64,000 nucleotides of DNA from Anaerovorax odorimutans DSM 5092 (GCF_000426305.1 NZ_AUFC01000002.1:229862-293861), one strand, 5' to 3'; counted from the first letter of the stretch, positions 53,617 to 63,393 are shown. A program made the numbers and translations. Notes: a model not told the origin generated them from the sequence alone.

Positions 53617-55457
53617 AATGTTCCCTCCTGTGAGCATGTTGTCTTTTGATTGATCCCACAGCCAACACATCCTTTTCGGCAATCACGGGTTTGAACTTCT
53701 GATTTTGCTTTTTCATTTTCTGAAATAAGAAATTCTTTAGTAAATCCTGCATCAATAAGATCCCAAGGAAGAATATCTTTATAATTTTTTTCTGAAGTAT
53801 AAAAATTAATATCTATTCCAGTATCTTCAAAAGCTTTCATCCAAAGATCATATTTAAAATGCTCAGTCCATCCATCAAATTTACAGCCTAATTTGGCAGC
53901 TTGAATAATTGATTTTGAAACCCTTCTGTCACCCCTTGCAAATATTGCTTCTAAATGACTTGTTTTGTTGTTATGATAATTAAATGTTACACCTTTTATA
54001 ACTCTTAATCTCTCTCTTAAATAATTATGTTTATAATTAAATTCTTCTATAGTATTTTGTGCAACCCATTGAAAAGGAGTATGCGCTTTTGGTACAAAAT
54101 TTGAAACACTTATAGTTACATTAAATCGTCCGCTCTTTCCTTTTAAGTTTTTCTTAATTTCTATTATATTTTTAGCAATATCTACAATACCATCTAAATC
54201 TTCTTCAGTTTCAGTGGGTAATCCAATCATAAAATATAATTTAATATTATTCCAACCTAACTCAATAGCTTGTTCAACTGAACTGTAAATATTTTCATCT
54301 GTTATCGATTTATTGATTACATTTCTTAGTCTCTGAGTACCTGCTTCAGGTGCAAAAGTAAGCCCAGATTTCTTATACCCTTGGATTTCTTCCAGCACCT
54401 TAAAAGAGAAAGAATCTAATCTTAAAGAAGGTAATGATAAAGATACATCATTATTCCTGCACATTCCCATTAGCTCAGTTACAAGAGGCTCTATCTTTGA
54501 ATAATCACTAGTTGATAAAGAAAGGATTGATAATTCATCATGTCCTGTAGTTTGTAATTGTTTTTCCGCAATTGCTTTAATTTTATTCTTTGAGCGTTCT
54601 CTTACAGGTCTGTATATCATTCCTGCTTGGCAAAAACGGCAACCCCGTGTACATCCTCTGAAAATTTCTACAACTGCCCTGTCATGAACAACCTCAATAA
54701 GAGGAACTATAGTGCTCTCAGGATAGTCCACATTATTTAAGTCATCAACAATTTGCTTTTCAATTGTATCAGGTGCTTTATCATATACTTTTTTTATTTC
54801 TAATATTGAACCATCTTCTTTATAAACAGGCTCATAAAATTTAGGCACATAAATTCCCTTTATATTAACTATTTTCTTTAAAAATTCCTCTTTTATTTCT
54901 CCTGATTCTTTCCATTCTTTATGTGCTTTACTGAGCTCAACAAGGACATCCTCACCGTCTCCTATCATAAAGAAGTCAACTATATCTGCAAGAGGCTCTG
55001 GGTTAAAAGCACAAGGACCACCGGCGCAGATAAAAGGATGACTCTCATCTCTTTCAATACTTTTAACTGGAATTTGCGCTAAATCTATCATATTTACAAT
55101 ATTTGTAAAAGACAATTCGTATTGCAGTGTAAATGCTAAAAAATCCATATCTTTTATTTTACTCTTGCTTTCTAATGTAAATAAAGGTAATCCTGTTTCT
55201 CTCATAAGCTTTTCCATATCTAAAGCAGGAGCAAAAACTCTTTCACAAAATACATATTCTATCTTATTTAATAAATGATATATAATTTGAAGACCTACAT
55301 AGGACATTCCTATTTCATATGTGTCAGGAAATGCAAATGCAAATCTTGTAGAAATATTATCAAGATCTTTATTAACAGAATTTAGTTCACCGCCTATATA
55401 TCTAGCTGGTTTTTCAATTTTCATTAAAAGCTTGTCCAATTGATGATTTACTGTCAT
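53613..55457 (-). CDS. TIGR03960 family B12-binding radical SAM protein
   Basis: Radical SAM enzyme of 614 residues. An N-terminal cobalamin-binding-like region (about 1-190), the cluster motif RGCTRGCRFCQAG near 267-279 (CxxxCxxC), and a C-terminal cysteine-rich end CRKGCVGCG. Partner of the DUF2344 protein encoded just after it. Reaction unknown. Overlaps the M50 protease gene upstream by four bases. Confidence 0.93.
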   Translation of the reverse strand: MTVNHQLDKLLMKIEKPARYIGGELNSVNKDLDNISTRFAFAFPDTYEIGMSYVGLQIIYHLLNKIEYVFCERVFAPALDMEKLMRETGLPLFTLESKSKIKDMDFLAFTLQYELSFTNIVNMIDLAQIPVKSIERDESHPFICAGGPCAFNPEPLADIVDFFMIGDGEDVLVELSKAHKEWKESGEIKEEFLKKIVNIKGIYVPKFYEPVYKEDGSILEIKKVYDKAPDTIEKQIVDDLNNVDYPESTIVPLIEVVHDRAVVEIFRGCTRGCRFCQAGMIYRPVRERSKNKIKAIAEKQLQTTGHDELSILSLSTSDYSKIEPLVTELMGMCRNNDVSLSLPSLRLDSFSFKVLEEIQGYKKSGLTFAPEAGTQRLRNVINKSITDENIYSSVEQAIELGWNNIKLYFMIGLPTETEEDLDGIVDIAKNIIEIKKNLKGKSGRFNVTISVSNFVPKAHTPFQWVAQNTIEEFNYKHNYLRERLRVIKGVTFNYHNNKTSHLEAIFARGDRRVSKSIIQAAKLGCKFDGWTEHFKYDLWMKAFEDTGIDINFYTSEKNYKDILPWDLIDAGFTKEFLISENEKAKSEVQTRDCRKGCVGCGINQKTTCSQEGTL

Positions 55458-56353
55458 GAATGATTTTCTCCATTTCTTTTTTTCTTTGATTTTAATAGCT
55501 TATTAAAATCAGCATAAACACCGCAGTCATATATACCTTGAAGAAGTTCTTCCTCAGATAGTTGTCCTTTATAACTACCTTTATCATTTACTATTGTAAA
55601 AAGTCTTCTTTCCAATGGTTTATATGTTTCTATTACTTTCATAGCAGGAAAATTTTCTTTACAAACTACGATTTTACTTTTATTGGATATTATACCCGAT
55701 TCTATATCTTTAGAAACCTTATAAAAGATAAAACTATTCTCTTGCCTTCTTGCAATATAAAGATTAATGGCTAAAGCACATATAATTATATTGAATAAAT
55801 TATATTGGAGCAAGTAAATACCTAAAATAAAAAGCAAAAATACAAATAGAAGTGAAAAACTTCTAGAAATTTTTTCAGCTCTACCATACCCCAAAAAGAA
55901 CGCGAAATAAAGTTTTATAATTTTACCCCCATCTAAAGGATAAAATGGCATAAGGTTAAAAATACCTAATATAAGATTTGCAATAAGAATAGATACAAAT
56001 AAATTTCTTATGAAATCAATTCTCATAAATATATAATAATTAGTAATTATATAAAAAAGTGTTGCAACTGCAATATTAAAAAGTGGTCCGCAAAGATGAA
56101 TTATAATCTCATGTTTAGGCTTTATAAATTCTTCTCTGACATGAAGAATACCTCCGAATAATCCCATAGATATTTTTTCCGGAGTATAACCCAAGCATTT
56201 AGCTGCCTTTCCATGTACAAGTTCATGTAAAAATGAAAAGATTATGGAACACACAGTAAAAACGCTTCCTCCTGTCAAAGCAATAATAAAAACTAAAAGA
56301 AAAAAAGAAAAATGTAATTCAATTTTTACTTTAAAAAAATTAATCTCTAACAT
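55454..56353 (-). CDS. spoIVFB: M50 intramembrane metalloprotease, SpoIVFB-like
   Basis: Site-2-type protease of 299 residues with HELVH zinc motif near 45 and the second ligand in FYPLDGGKII near 137, both within hydrophobic helices; a soluble C-terminal CBS-like region follows (about 215-290). SpoIVFB cleaves pro-sigma-K in the mother cell. Pairing with a degenerate M23 protein immediately upstream supports the assignment. The ribosome site is weak, suggesting coupling to the gene before it. Confidence 0.85.
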   Translation of the reverse strand: MLEINFFKVKIELHFSFFLLVFIIALTGGSVFTVCSIIFSFLHELVHGKAAKCLGYTPEKISMGLFGGILHVREEFIKPKHEIIIHLCGPLFNIAVATLFYIITNYYIFMRIDFIRNLFVSILIANLILGIFNLMPFYPLDGGKIIKLYFAFFLGYGRAEKISRSFSLLFVFLLFILGIYLLQYNLFNIIICALAINLYIARRQENSFIFYKVSKDIESGIISNKSKIVVCKENFPAMKVIETYKPLERRLFTIVNDKGSYKGQLSEEELLQGIYDCGVYADFNKLLKSKKKRNGENHS

Positions 56354-56361
56354 AATAATAT

Positions 56362-57015
56362 TTAAAACTCAATATAGTTATTAGGATTTACCACATTTCC
56401 ATTATCCCAAAGTTCAAACTTTAATTGACCATTATCGCTTTTAGAGATATAAGCTATAAGCTGCCCTTTTTTAACTTTATCTAGCGGTTTTACATAAATC
56501 TGTGTACAGCCTCCATATATTGAACTTATTCCATTTTCATGTTTTATCTTTATATACTTACCATAATCACTGCTTTCACTTACTTCTTCCACAGTTCCTC
56601 CACTCACAGAAAAAATTTGCAAATCTTCATCTGAAGCAAATGTCATTCCTCTTGAAAATCCGGAATTTTCTCCTCCAAAATAGGTTGATTTTTCTCCAAA
56701 TGTTGAAATAACCTGAGCCCCATCTGTAGGAGGTGAAAAAGCCAGTTTCTCTTCCCCTTTATTAAAAGCTGCTGTAATTGATACAGGTAGCCCCTTTACT
56801 TTATCTGCCAAACCCTTTGTTGTTGCCACAATTTCACTTGTATTATAATCTTTTTTGAGTTCTGCTTTAAAAGTCTCTACAGTATTATTTACAATCGCAA
56901 TATCCATCTTTTTTATTAAAATCGCAAGTAATACTATTATAATACAAGCAATAACTTGCTTAATTACTGTACTTCCCAAGTTTTTTCTTCTAGAATTTCC
57001 TCTGTATCTATTCAT
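56362..57015 (-). CDS. SpoIVFA-like protein with degenerate M23 domain
   Basis: Protein of 217 residues with a membrane helix (about 20-38) and a C-terminal LytM/M23 fold (about 105-217). The zinc ligands are lost: the position of HxxxD reads GFSRGM and the final HxH reads LKFEL, as in SpoIVFA, a non-catalytic SpoIVFB inhibitor that SpoIVB cuts. Eight bases before the SpoIVFB-like gene. GGAGGGG precedes ATG. Confidence 0.8.
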   Translation of the reverse strand: MNRYRGNSRRKNLGSTVIKQVIACIIIVLLAILIKKMDIAIVNNTVETFKAELKKDYNTSEIVATTKGLADKVKGLPVSITAAFNKGEEKLAFSPPTDGAQVISTFGEKSTYFGGENSGFSRGMTFASDEDLQIFSVSGGTVEEVSESSDYGKYIKIKHENGISSIYGGCTQIYVKPLDKVKKGQLIAYISKSDNGQLKFELWDNGNVVNPNNYIEF

Positions 57016-57074
57016 AAAAATACCCCTCCTTGTTTTCTACTTAAAGTAAGCATATTACAAAGATAGGGTAAATA

Positions 57075-57611
57075 TTACTTTCTCATTAAATGAAATATTG
57101 ACATACCAATTTCATTTTCAATTCGGTCAATAAAAAACTGAGCATCCTCAACTCGTTTTCCAATTCTTTCTGTGGCTTCTTTATTACCTTTATATTTATC
57201 TAAAACGTATTGCATACGTTTTTGTAATCCTACAAATTTATTTTCTTTTACCATACGGTCTGACAAACAAATTATATCCAATTCAGTAATTTTCTCTTGA
57301 GTCTTTTCTCCTATGTAAAACATATGAACCCTTACAATATCTGCTTCTTCATCATATCCCAAGCTAGAAAGATAATCTGCCCCTACATCCCAATGCTTGT
57401 CTTCAACTCTTGCAATGTCATGAAGTAACCCAGCAGCTTGAATTAAATCCATATTTAAATTATTTCCATGCTCATTTAATGCACCAGCAATTTTTAATGC
57501 AGTATCAGTTACAGCAATACAATGCCTTATGACATGTTCCGGTGTATTATACTCTTTCAAAAGTGCCATACATTTTTCTCTTGACGGATGTTTGTTATTT
57601 TCCCTTTCCAT
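57075..57611 (-). CDS. HD domain phosphohydrolase
   Basis: Soluble metal-dependent phosphohydrolase of 178 residues, with HCIAVTDTA near 30 and GLLHDIARVE near 62 (HD doublet), then VRVHMFYIGE. Related to small HD proteins such as YqeK or Rv-type nucleotidases; substrate unknown. Located between the SpoIVFA-like gene and mntP. Confidence 0.8.
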   Translation of the reverse strand: MERENNKHPSREKCMALLKEYNTPEHVIRHCIAVTDTALKIAGALNEHGNNLNMDLIQAAGLLHDIARVEDKHWDVGADYLSSLGYDEEADIVRVHMFYIGEKTQEKITELDIICLSDRMVKENKFVGLQKRMQYVLDKYKGNKEATERIGKRVEDAQFFIDRIENEIGMSIFHLMRK

Positions 57612-57720
57612 ATCTTATCTCCAATATGTTCTAAATTATATAATTAAGTATAACATAAATTTTTAAGTATTGATATGTAAATAATTTGAATATAATTGTT
57701 AACCTAAAAAACATACTTTA

Positions 57721-58266
57721 TTAAATTATTGCTTTTATCCCAATTATTATTAAAATAATACCTCCAAGCATATGAGCCTTTGATCCAAGAATATTTCCAA
57801 AGCGTTTACCAATAATAATGGCTAAAAAACTACATATAAATGTTGTTATTGCAATAATTGGAGCTGCAAAGTTAATATCTACCCCTGTGGCACAAAAACT
57901 AACACCTACAGCAAAAGCATCTATACTTGTTGCTAATGCCTGAAAAAGCAATACTTTATAAGTAAGACTAATGTTATTATTGTTATTTTGATCATCATTA
58001 AAGGAATCTTTTATCATTTTTCCCCCAATAAAGCCAAGTATTATTAAAGTTATTATTCCTGAATATTTGCTTATAAATACTGTAAAAAGGCTTCCCGCAA
58101 AATATCCCAAAAGTGGCATTCCGCCTTGAAATAATCCAAAAGCTATTGGCATGGCAAGTTCCTTGCCTTTAGTCATATTTTTATATACCATTCCATTTGT
58201 CATTGAAACCGCCACAGCATCCATACTTAAACCAATGCCAATTAAAATTATTTCTAATATATTCAT
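57721..58266 (-). CDS. mntP: manganese efflux pump MntP
   Basis: Six-helix membrane exporter of 181 residues. Two internal repeats each bear an aspartate motif (GLSMDAVAVSMTNG and ATSIDAFAVGVSF), the MntP signature. The second ATG (58266) has AAAGGA eight bases upstream and is preferred to the one nine bases earlier. No yybP-ykoY (Mn) riboswitch is evident in the 247-base upstream gap, which is plain AT-rich DNA. Confidence 0.9.
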   Translation of the reverse strand: MNILEIILIGIGLSMDAVAVSMTNGMVYKNMTKGKELAMPIAFGLFQGGMPLLGYFAGSLFTVFISKYSGIITLIILGFIGGKMIKDSFNDDQNNNNNISLTYKVLLFQALATSIDAFAVGVSFCATGVDINFAAPIIAITTFICSFLAIIIGKRFGNILGSKAHMLGGIILIIIGIKAII

Positions 58267-58513
58267 AAAGTCCATCCTTTGTTTTATTTTGCAGTTTATA
58301 ATATATCATACATGTAAGCATTTGTTAATTATTTTTTCATTTACAAATATTATTTCCAATATTTAATTAATTTAATATAATATTAAATTATGATTCTTTA
58401 TTAAATTATACATTTAGTTTTGTTATAATAATTAAATATATTTATGTAAAAGCCTTTAAAAACAATAAATATAATATCTTATAATTAAATTTACAATAAT
58501 ATTATTATGGTAT

Positions 58514-61500
58514 CTAAACAAATATTTCCAAATAGCTTCCTCCATGTATTTTTGAAGCTTTACAATTATAAACCATTATTTTTTTATCTATAGATGCTTT
58601 TAATTCCTCAACATGAGAAATTATTCCTATGAGCCTATCTCCTTCACTAAGTTGATTTAAAACGCTTATTGCTTGATCAATTGAATCAGAATCTAATGAT
58701 CCAAACCCCTCATCTATAAACAGTGTATCTATTTGAATTCCTCCCAATCTGTTCTGAATAACATCTGATAAGCCTAATGCCAATGCCAACGCTGCTTTAA
58801 ATGATTCTCCTCCTGAAAGCGATTTAACACTGCGAATCTTACCTGTATAATTATCAAATATATCTAATTCAAATACTACTTGAGATTTTAGATTGTTTCC
58901 ATATTCTTTTCGCTTCAATTCATATCTATTTCCTGTCATTTTGCTCATTCTCTTATTAGCTTGTTCAATAATTAAGGAGAAATAAGCAGCTTGTACATAT
59001 TGCTCAAATACAATTTTTGATTTACCTGCTAATGTTCCATTTGCAGTTTCATAAAGCTCTTTAATCATTAAAGAATTTTTCTCTGAATTTTCATATTGAT
59101 TAATAAATTTTTCAATTTTTTCTTTTACAGATATATTTTGAAAAACCTTCATAGAAATTTCATTTTTCCTTTGTGAAATAAAATTTCTTTCAGATTCATT
59201 TTTTTCTATATCTTCATGAAATTTCTCGGTATCTATATAACTTTTACCTTTTGTTTGATTTTCCAAATGCAATATTAATAATTTTACTTCATTTAAACTG
59301 GAAGTATAGGTATTTACTGATTCTTCAAGCTTATGTACTTCTTCCTGTAAAAGAATCGCATTTTTATATTCCATCTCATCTTGAAATCCTAAATTTTTAA
59401 TTTCGTTTTTATAATTTTCTTCATTTATAATAAATTCTTTCTCATAATTAGGAAGTATATTTTTTTGTTCTCCATAAACAGCAGATTTTTCATCCAAAAC
59501 TTTTTTTGAATCATTATAATTTTTCTCAGAAGTTTCTAGTTCAAGCATTAGTTCCTTCTTTTTCTCTTTCATTACTTCTATTTGCTTTATTGCTTCTTTT
59601 TTACTTAAACTACCAATATTTTCTTCAATATTCTTTAACTGACCCTTTTTTTCATATAGAACTGTATTTATCTCCTGTAATTCCTGTTGTTCATTACTTA
59701 ATATATTTTCATTATTATTAAATATTTGTTCAATCTTTAGCAATCTCTCTTCTTGTGTTTTTAATAATACTTGATAATCTTTAAGATTATCTAATTCATT
59801 TTTAAATATATTATTTTGAGAGACCAAAGCATTAAAAAAATAATTAATAATACTTTTTATATCTTCTATAGAAGAATACTTATCTTTATCAATTGGTGTA
59901 TCACTTTCTCTTCTTATAATTTTTTCTGCTTGGTTTTTGATTTGCAACTCAATTGATTCAATTTCTGCTTTTTTTATTCCTAAAGCTTCACTTAATTGTT
60001 TTAAAGTATTAAACATTACCTCTAGATTAAGTTTTTTATTTTTAAGTTCTTCCAAAGATAGTGTGTTTTTAGAAAGCTTTGCTTTATTAGGATGATGGAT
60101 AGAACCGCAGACAGGACAAGGATCACCTGAGGCTAAATTATTTGCAAGGATTCCAGCCTGCTCTCTTAAATATAATATTTCACATTCATTATATTCCCTT
60201 TGAAGGATTTCCACTTCAGATTCAAACTCCTTATATTCACCTGTTTTCATATCATAATGATTACTCATTTCAAAATACTTTTCAACATTGCTTAAAACAT
60301 CTTCACACTGCTCTGTTTTTTGATTATTTAATTCTATATCATTTTTTAGCTTTGAAATTTTAATTTCATTTTCCATAAAAAGCTGAGGGATATTTGATAA
60401 TTCTCTTTTACTTTTTAAAAAAGAGTTTTGCTTTTCGTTCAATGCTATGATACTTTTATTTTTATCTTCGTACACTTTGCTTAATTTATTTATTTCTTTT
60501 CTTAATGAATCTGACATTTCATACTTAGATATTTTAGATTCCCATGTAGCTATTTCTCCTATCAAATATTCTATTTCTTTATTATTTTCTTTTTTCTCTA
60601 TAAAAATATTTTGCAATTTGTATACTAATTCACTCTGCTCATCGATAAAAGTTTCTAAGTTAAGGCATCTATTACTTATTTTTTTAAATTCATCTTTTGA
60701 TTTTATATAGTTTTTTTCAATTGGTATTATTTTACTTGATTTTTGAGCAGAAAATAAAACTTCATTGTTTTTATTCATTTCATGTTTCTTTTCTTCTAAT
60801 AAGTCTCTCTCCTTTATCTTTTTTTCTAATTCAATAAATAATAAATTATTTTCTTCCGCTTTTGCCATTTCATTTGATATTTCCCTGATTATTATTTCTA
60901 TTTGTCGTATTTTATCTAATAGCTCATTTTCTTTTTTTACATCTTCGTCTATTAATTTTTCCAGTAATATACCTATTTCAAAGACTTTATGAATATTATT
61001 TGAGTCTCTTATTTCCTTAATATTTTCATAATAACTATCATTTTTATCGCAAGAAATATCATTTATATATTGCAATATACTTCTTTCATAACTTTCCCTA
61101 TCCTTTTTTACGTTAAAATACATATTCTTTAATTCTTCTTGAAAACTAACAAAAATATTTGTATTAAAGATACGCCTTAATATATCTCCTCTTGTTTTAC
61201 TATCTGAATTTAAAAGATTTAAAAATTCACCTTGTGCAATCATTGCAATATTTCTCCATTGCTTATAATTTACCCCTAAAATATCTTCGATTGCTATATT
61301 TACATCTTTCCATTTATTTATAACCTTATTTTTAGGTAAATATAAAACGGCTTCTGCTTGCTTTATTGTTGTTCCATTTCCTACTTTTTTTACTCTTTCA
61401 TACTGAGGGCTCCTATATACTCGATATTCTTCTCCTTTATGCTTAAAAGAAAGTTCCACATAAGTTTCCGTATATCTGTCTGCAAAGTCACTACGTAATG

Positions 61501-61693
61501 TATCTACAGTACGAGTACTGCCGCTGACATTACCAAATAAAGCATAAGTTATTGCATCAAAAATTGTAGTTTTCCCCGCTCCTGTATCTCCTGCAATTAA
61601 AAATATACCCTTATCACCAAACTTAGAAAAGGGTACATTAATTGTTTTGGCATAAGGTCCATATCCACTCATCGTAAGCAAAATAGGCTTCAT
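58514..61693 (-). CDS. sbcC: exonuclease SbcC (SMC-like ATPase subunit)
   Basis: ATPase/coiled-coil subunit of SbcCD (Mre11-Rad50 homologue), which opens hairpin and protein-blocked DNA ends. 1059 residues: Walker A GDTGAGKTT near 35, long coiled coils, a central zinc hook CPVCGSIHHP near 527, and signature SLSGGESFKAALALALGLSD near 960 with TLFIDEGFGSLD near 994. Starts one base inside the sbcD stop (TAATG). Confidence 0.96.
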   Translation of the reverse strand: MKPILLTMSGYGPYAKTINVPFSKFGDKGIFLIAGDTGAGKTTIFDAITYALFGNVSGSTRTVDTLRSDFADRYTETYVELSFKHKGEEYRVYRSPQYERVKKVGNGTTIKQAEAVLYLPKNKVINKWKDVNIAIEDILGVNYKQWRNIAMIAQGEFLNLLNSDSKTRGDILRRIFNTNIFVSFQEELKNMYFNVKKDRESYERSILQYINDISCDKNDSYYENIKEIRDSNNIHKVFEIGILLEKLIDEDVKKENELLDKIRQIEIIIREISNEMAKAEENNLLFIELEKKIKERDLLEEKKHEMNKNNEVLFSAQKSSKIIPIEKNYIKSKDEFKKISNRCLNLETFIDEQSELVYKLQNIFIEKKENNKEIEYLIGEIATWESKISKYEMSDSLRKEINKLSKVYEDKNKSIIALNEKQNSFLKSKRELSNIPQLFMENEIKISKLKNDIELNNQKTEQCEDVLSNVEKYFEMSNHYDMKTGEYKEFESEVEILQREYNECEILYLREQAGILANNLASGDPCPVCGSIHHPNKAKLSKNTLSLEELKNKKLNLEVMFNTLKQLSEALGIKKAEIESIELQIKNQAEKIIRRESDTPIDKDKYSSIEDIKSIINYFFNALVSQNNIFKNELDNLKDYQVLLKTQEERLLKIEQIFNNNENILSNEQQELQEINTVLYEKKGQLKNIEENIGSLSKKEAIKQIEVMKEKKKELMLELETSEKNYNDSKKVLDEKSAVYGEQKNILPNYEKEFIINEENYKNEIKNLGFQDEMEYKNAILLQEEVHKLEESVNTYTSSLNEVKLLILHLENQTKGKSYIDTEKFHEDIEKNESERNFISQRKNEISMKVFQNISVKEKIEKFINQYENSEKNSLMIKELYETANGTLAGKSKIVFEQYVQAAYFSLIIEQANKRMSKMTGNRYELKRKEYGNNLKSQVVFELDIFDNYTGKIRSVKSLSGGESFKAALALALGLSDVIQNRLGGIQIDTLFIDEGFGSLDSDSIDQAISVLNQLSEGDRLIGIISHVEELKASIDKKIMVYNCKASKIHGGSYLEIFV

Positions 61694-62847
61694 TATGCCC
61701 CACCTCCCATAATTTTTTCCATTATACTACCAATTAGTTCTCTCTGATCATTACTCATTTTAATCCCGTTTTGTTCTGTATAAAAATTTTCAAATAATTC
61801 TATAGGACTTTTTTCAGATATTTCATTTGTTGATAGATTAACCTCAGATTCTCTTTTTCTTGATTTAGAATTTTCGAATTCAAGCCTCATAATATTAGGA
61901 TAAACTAATCTTAATTTTCCAATAGGATCCATTATGCTTTCTTCATCTGTAAGTATCACGGATAAGTAATCCTCTTTATCTCCTATATTGTATACTTCTG
62001 GCTTCAAAAGTTCCTTAATAGGACCTTTTATCTCTCTAAGATCTTTTCTTGATTTTAAAGGTATTGTTCTAATATTTATATCTTGTTTTGAACCCATTTC
62101 AATTATAGTTGCAGACTTTTTTTGATGTACTTCTGAAAAAGAATACTTTAATATTGACCCTGAATATCTAATAGTATCTCTAGCCATTTTTTGAGGTCCG
62201 TGCAAGTGCCCAAGTGCAACATAATCAAAGCTATCAAATAAACTAACATCAACATTATCAACCCCACCCACATTAACCATTTCTGAATCACAAGTTTCAG
62301 GTATTATACCACTGCCTGTAACAAATTGGTGTGCAATCAAAATATTTCTATTGTCACCATTTATTTTTTCATTTTCTAATATAGCTCTGATTGCATCTTC
62401 ATATGTTAAAATCTCATGATTTTTAAAATAATGTCTAACCATCGACGGTTTTAAAAATGGCATCATATAAATATGTACATCACCCCATTTATCAGAAATT
62501 ACTTCTTTCTTTAAATTCCCATCAAAACTACCAGAAATATATATCCTTCGTTTAGACATAATTCTACTTCCATAATTTAATCTCTCCCCGGAATCATGAT
62601 TTCCGCTTATAATAAAAATGGAGCAATCAAATGCAGAAAGTTCAGTAATAAAATTATCAAACAGCTCAACTGCTTCAGCAGAAGGAACAGCTTTATCATA
62701 TATATCTCCAGCTATTATAACCGCTTCCGGTTTTTCAGAAACAATTATTCCAATAATACTATCCAAAATATATTTTTGATCATCTATCATAGAAAACTCA
62801 TATACTCGCTTCCCAAGATGTAGATCAGATATATGTAAAAATTTCAT
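61693..62847 (-). CDS. sbcD: exonuclease SbcD (nuclease subunit)
   Basis: Calcineurin-like phosphoesterase of 384 residues: FLHISDLHLGK at 3-13, AGDIYDKAVPS near 46, ISGNHDSGERL near 79 and ALGHLHGPQ near 211 give the five metal-binding motifs. The ATG at 62847 follows TGGAGGAC; an earlier in-frame ATG overlaps it. Operon sbcD-sbcC. Confidence 0.96.
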   Translation of the reverse strand: MKFLHISDLHLGKRVYEFSMIDDQKYILDSIIGIIVSEKPEAVIIAGDIYDKAVPSAEAVELFDNFITELSAFDCSIFIISGNHDSGERLNYGSRIMSKRRIYISGSFDGNLKKEVISDKWGDVHIYMMPFLKPSMVRHYFKNHEILTYEDAIRAILENEKINGDNRNILIAHQFVTGSGIIPETCDSEMVNVGGVDNVDVSLFDSFDYVALGHLHGPQKMARDTIRYSGSILKYSFSEVHQKKSATIIEMGSKQDINIRTIPLKSRKDLREIKGPIKELLKPEVYNIGDKEDYLSVILTDEESIMDPIGKLRLVYPNIMRLEFENSKSRKRESEVNLSTNEISEKSPIELFENFYTEQNGIKMSNDQRELIGSIMEKIMGGGA

Positions 62848-63036
62848 AGAGTCCTCCATAGTTATATACCAATAGTTTATGTATTATAGATTATTGTGCT
62901 TCATTATATGTTACTATATAAATCATTAATTAAATCTGCAATCTTAAACTATATCTTACCATTTTTATTAGCAACCATCAAACTATATTTAATTTTAAAT
63001 CTATAATTTTATCTTTACATTTCTATGTACTCCTAC

Positions 63037-63174
63037 ACAAGCAAAACTTGTTTCGCTGCCTTTTTTCTAAATTCACAAAGTGAATTTAATGGAAAAACGG
63101 ACAGCAGCACGAAATGCTGGAATGAGCACAGCGAATGTTGTCCTGTTTTACACTGCGGCTAAAGCCGCGTAAAA
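63037..63174. repeat. cassette of short hairpins upstream of the 5S terminator
   Basis: Successive small inverted repeats: ACAAG/CTTGT (63037-63051), AAATTCAC/GTGAATTT (63069-63087), CAGCA/TGCTG (63105-63119) and TTTTAC...GCGGCT/AGCCGC...GTAAAA (63146-63174). More GC-rich than the surroundings and without an open frame. The remaining parts of 62848-63240 show nothing else but AT-rich spacer. Confidence 0.6.
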
Positions 63175-63175
63175 T

Positions 63176-63207
63176 AGGCAGCTTCCCGCCAAATAATGAT
63201 ACTTGGC
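63176..63207. repeat. 5S rRNA-derived fragment
   Basis: AGGCAGCTTCCCGCCAA (63176-63192) is identical to 63300-63316 inside the 5S gene. ATGATACTTGGC (63196-63207) is the reverse complement of 63312-63323, so an inverted piece of 5S follows the direct one. Confidence 0.75.
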
Positions 63208-63239
63208 TAGGTTTTAATATATTTAATATTTTATCTAAA

Positions 63240-63274
63240 ATAAAAATACACCCCATTTGGAGTGTATTTTTTAC
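63240..63274 (-). terminator. rRNA operon terminator
   Basis: On -, AAAATACACTCC, loop AAAT, GGGGTGTATTTT followed by TATTTTA, immediately downstream of the 5S gene. Confidence 0.88.
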
Positions 63275-63277
63275 TAA

Positions 63278-63393
63278 ACTGGCAACGTCCTACTTTCCCA
63301 GGCAGCTTCCCGCCAAGTATCATCAGCGCTAATGAGCTTAACTACTGTGTTCGAGATGGGAACAGGTGTGACCTCATCGCTATTATTACCAGA
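63278..63393 (-). rRNA. rrf: 5S ribosomal RNA
   Basis: About 115 bases with the conserved 5S pieces on -: CCGAACACAG-type loop (here read on + as CTACTGTGTTCGAGATGGGAACAGGTGTGACC) and a 3' end GTAGGACGTTGCCAG. Ends are estimated within a few bases. Last gene of an rRNA operon transcribed leftward. Confidence 0.93.

Noticed and set aside
58267..58513. Possible manganese riboswitch before mntP
   Set aside because: No structured GC-containing element is visible, only AT-rich spacer.
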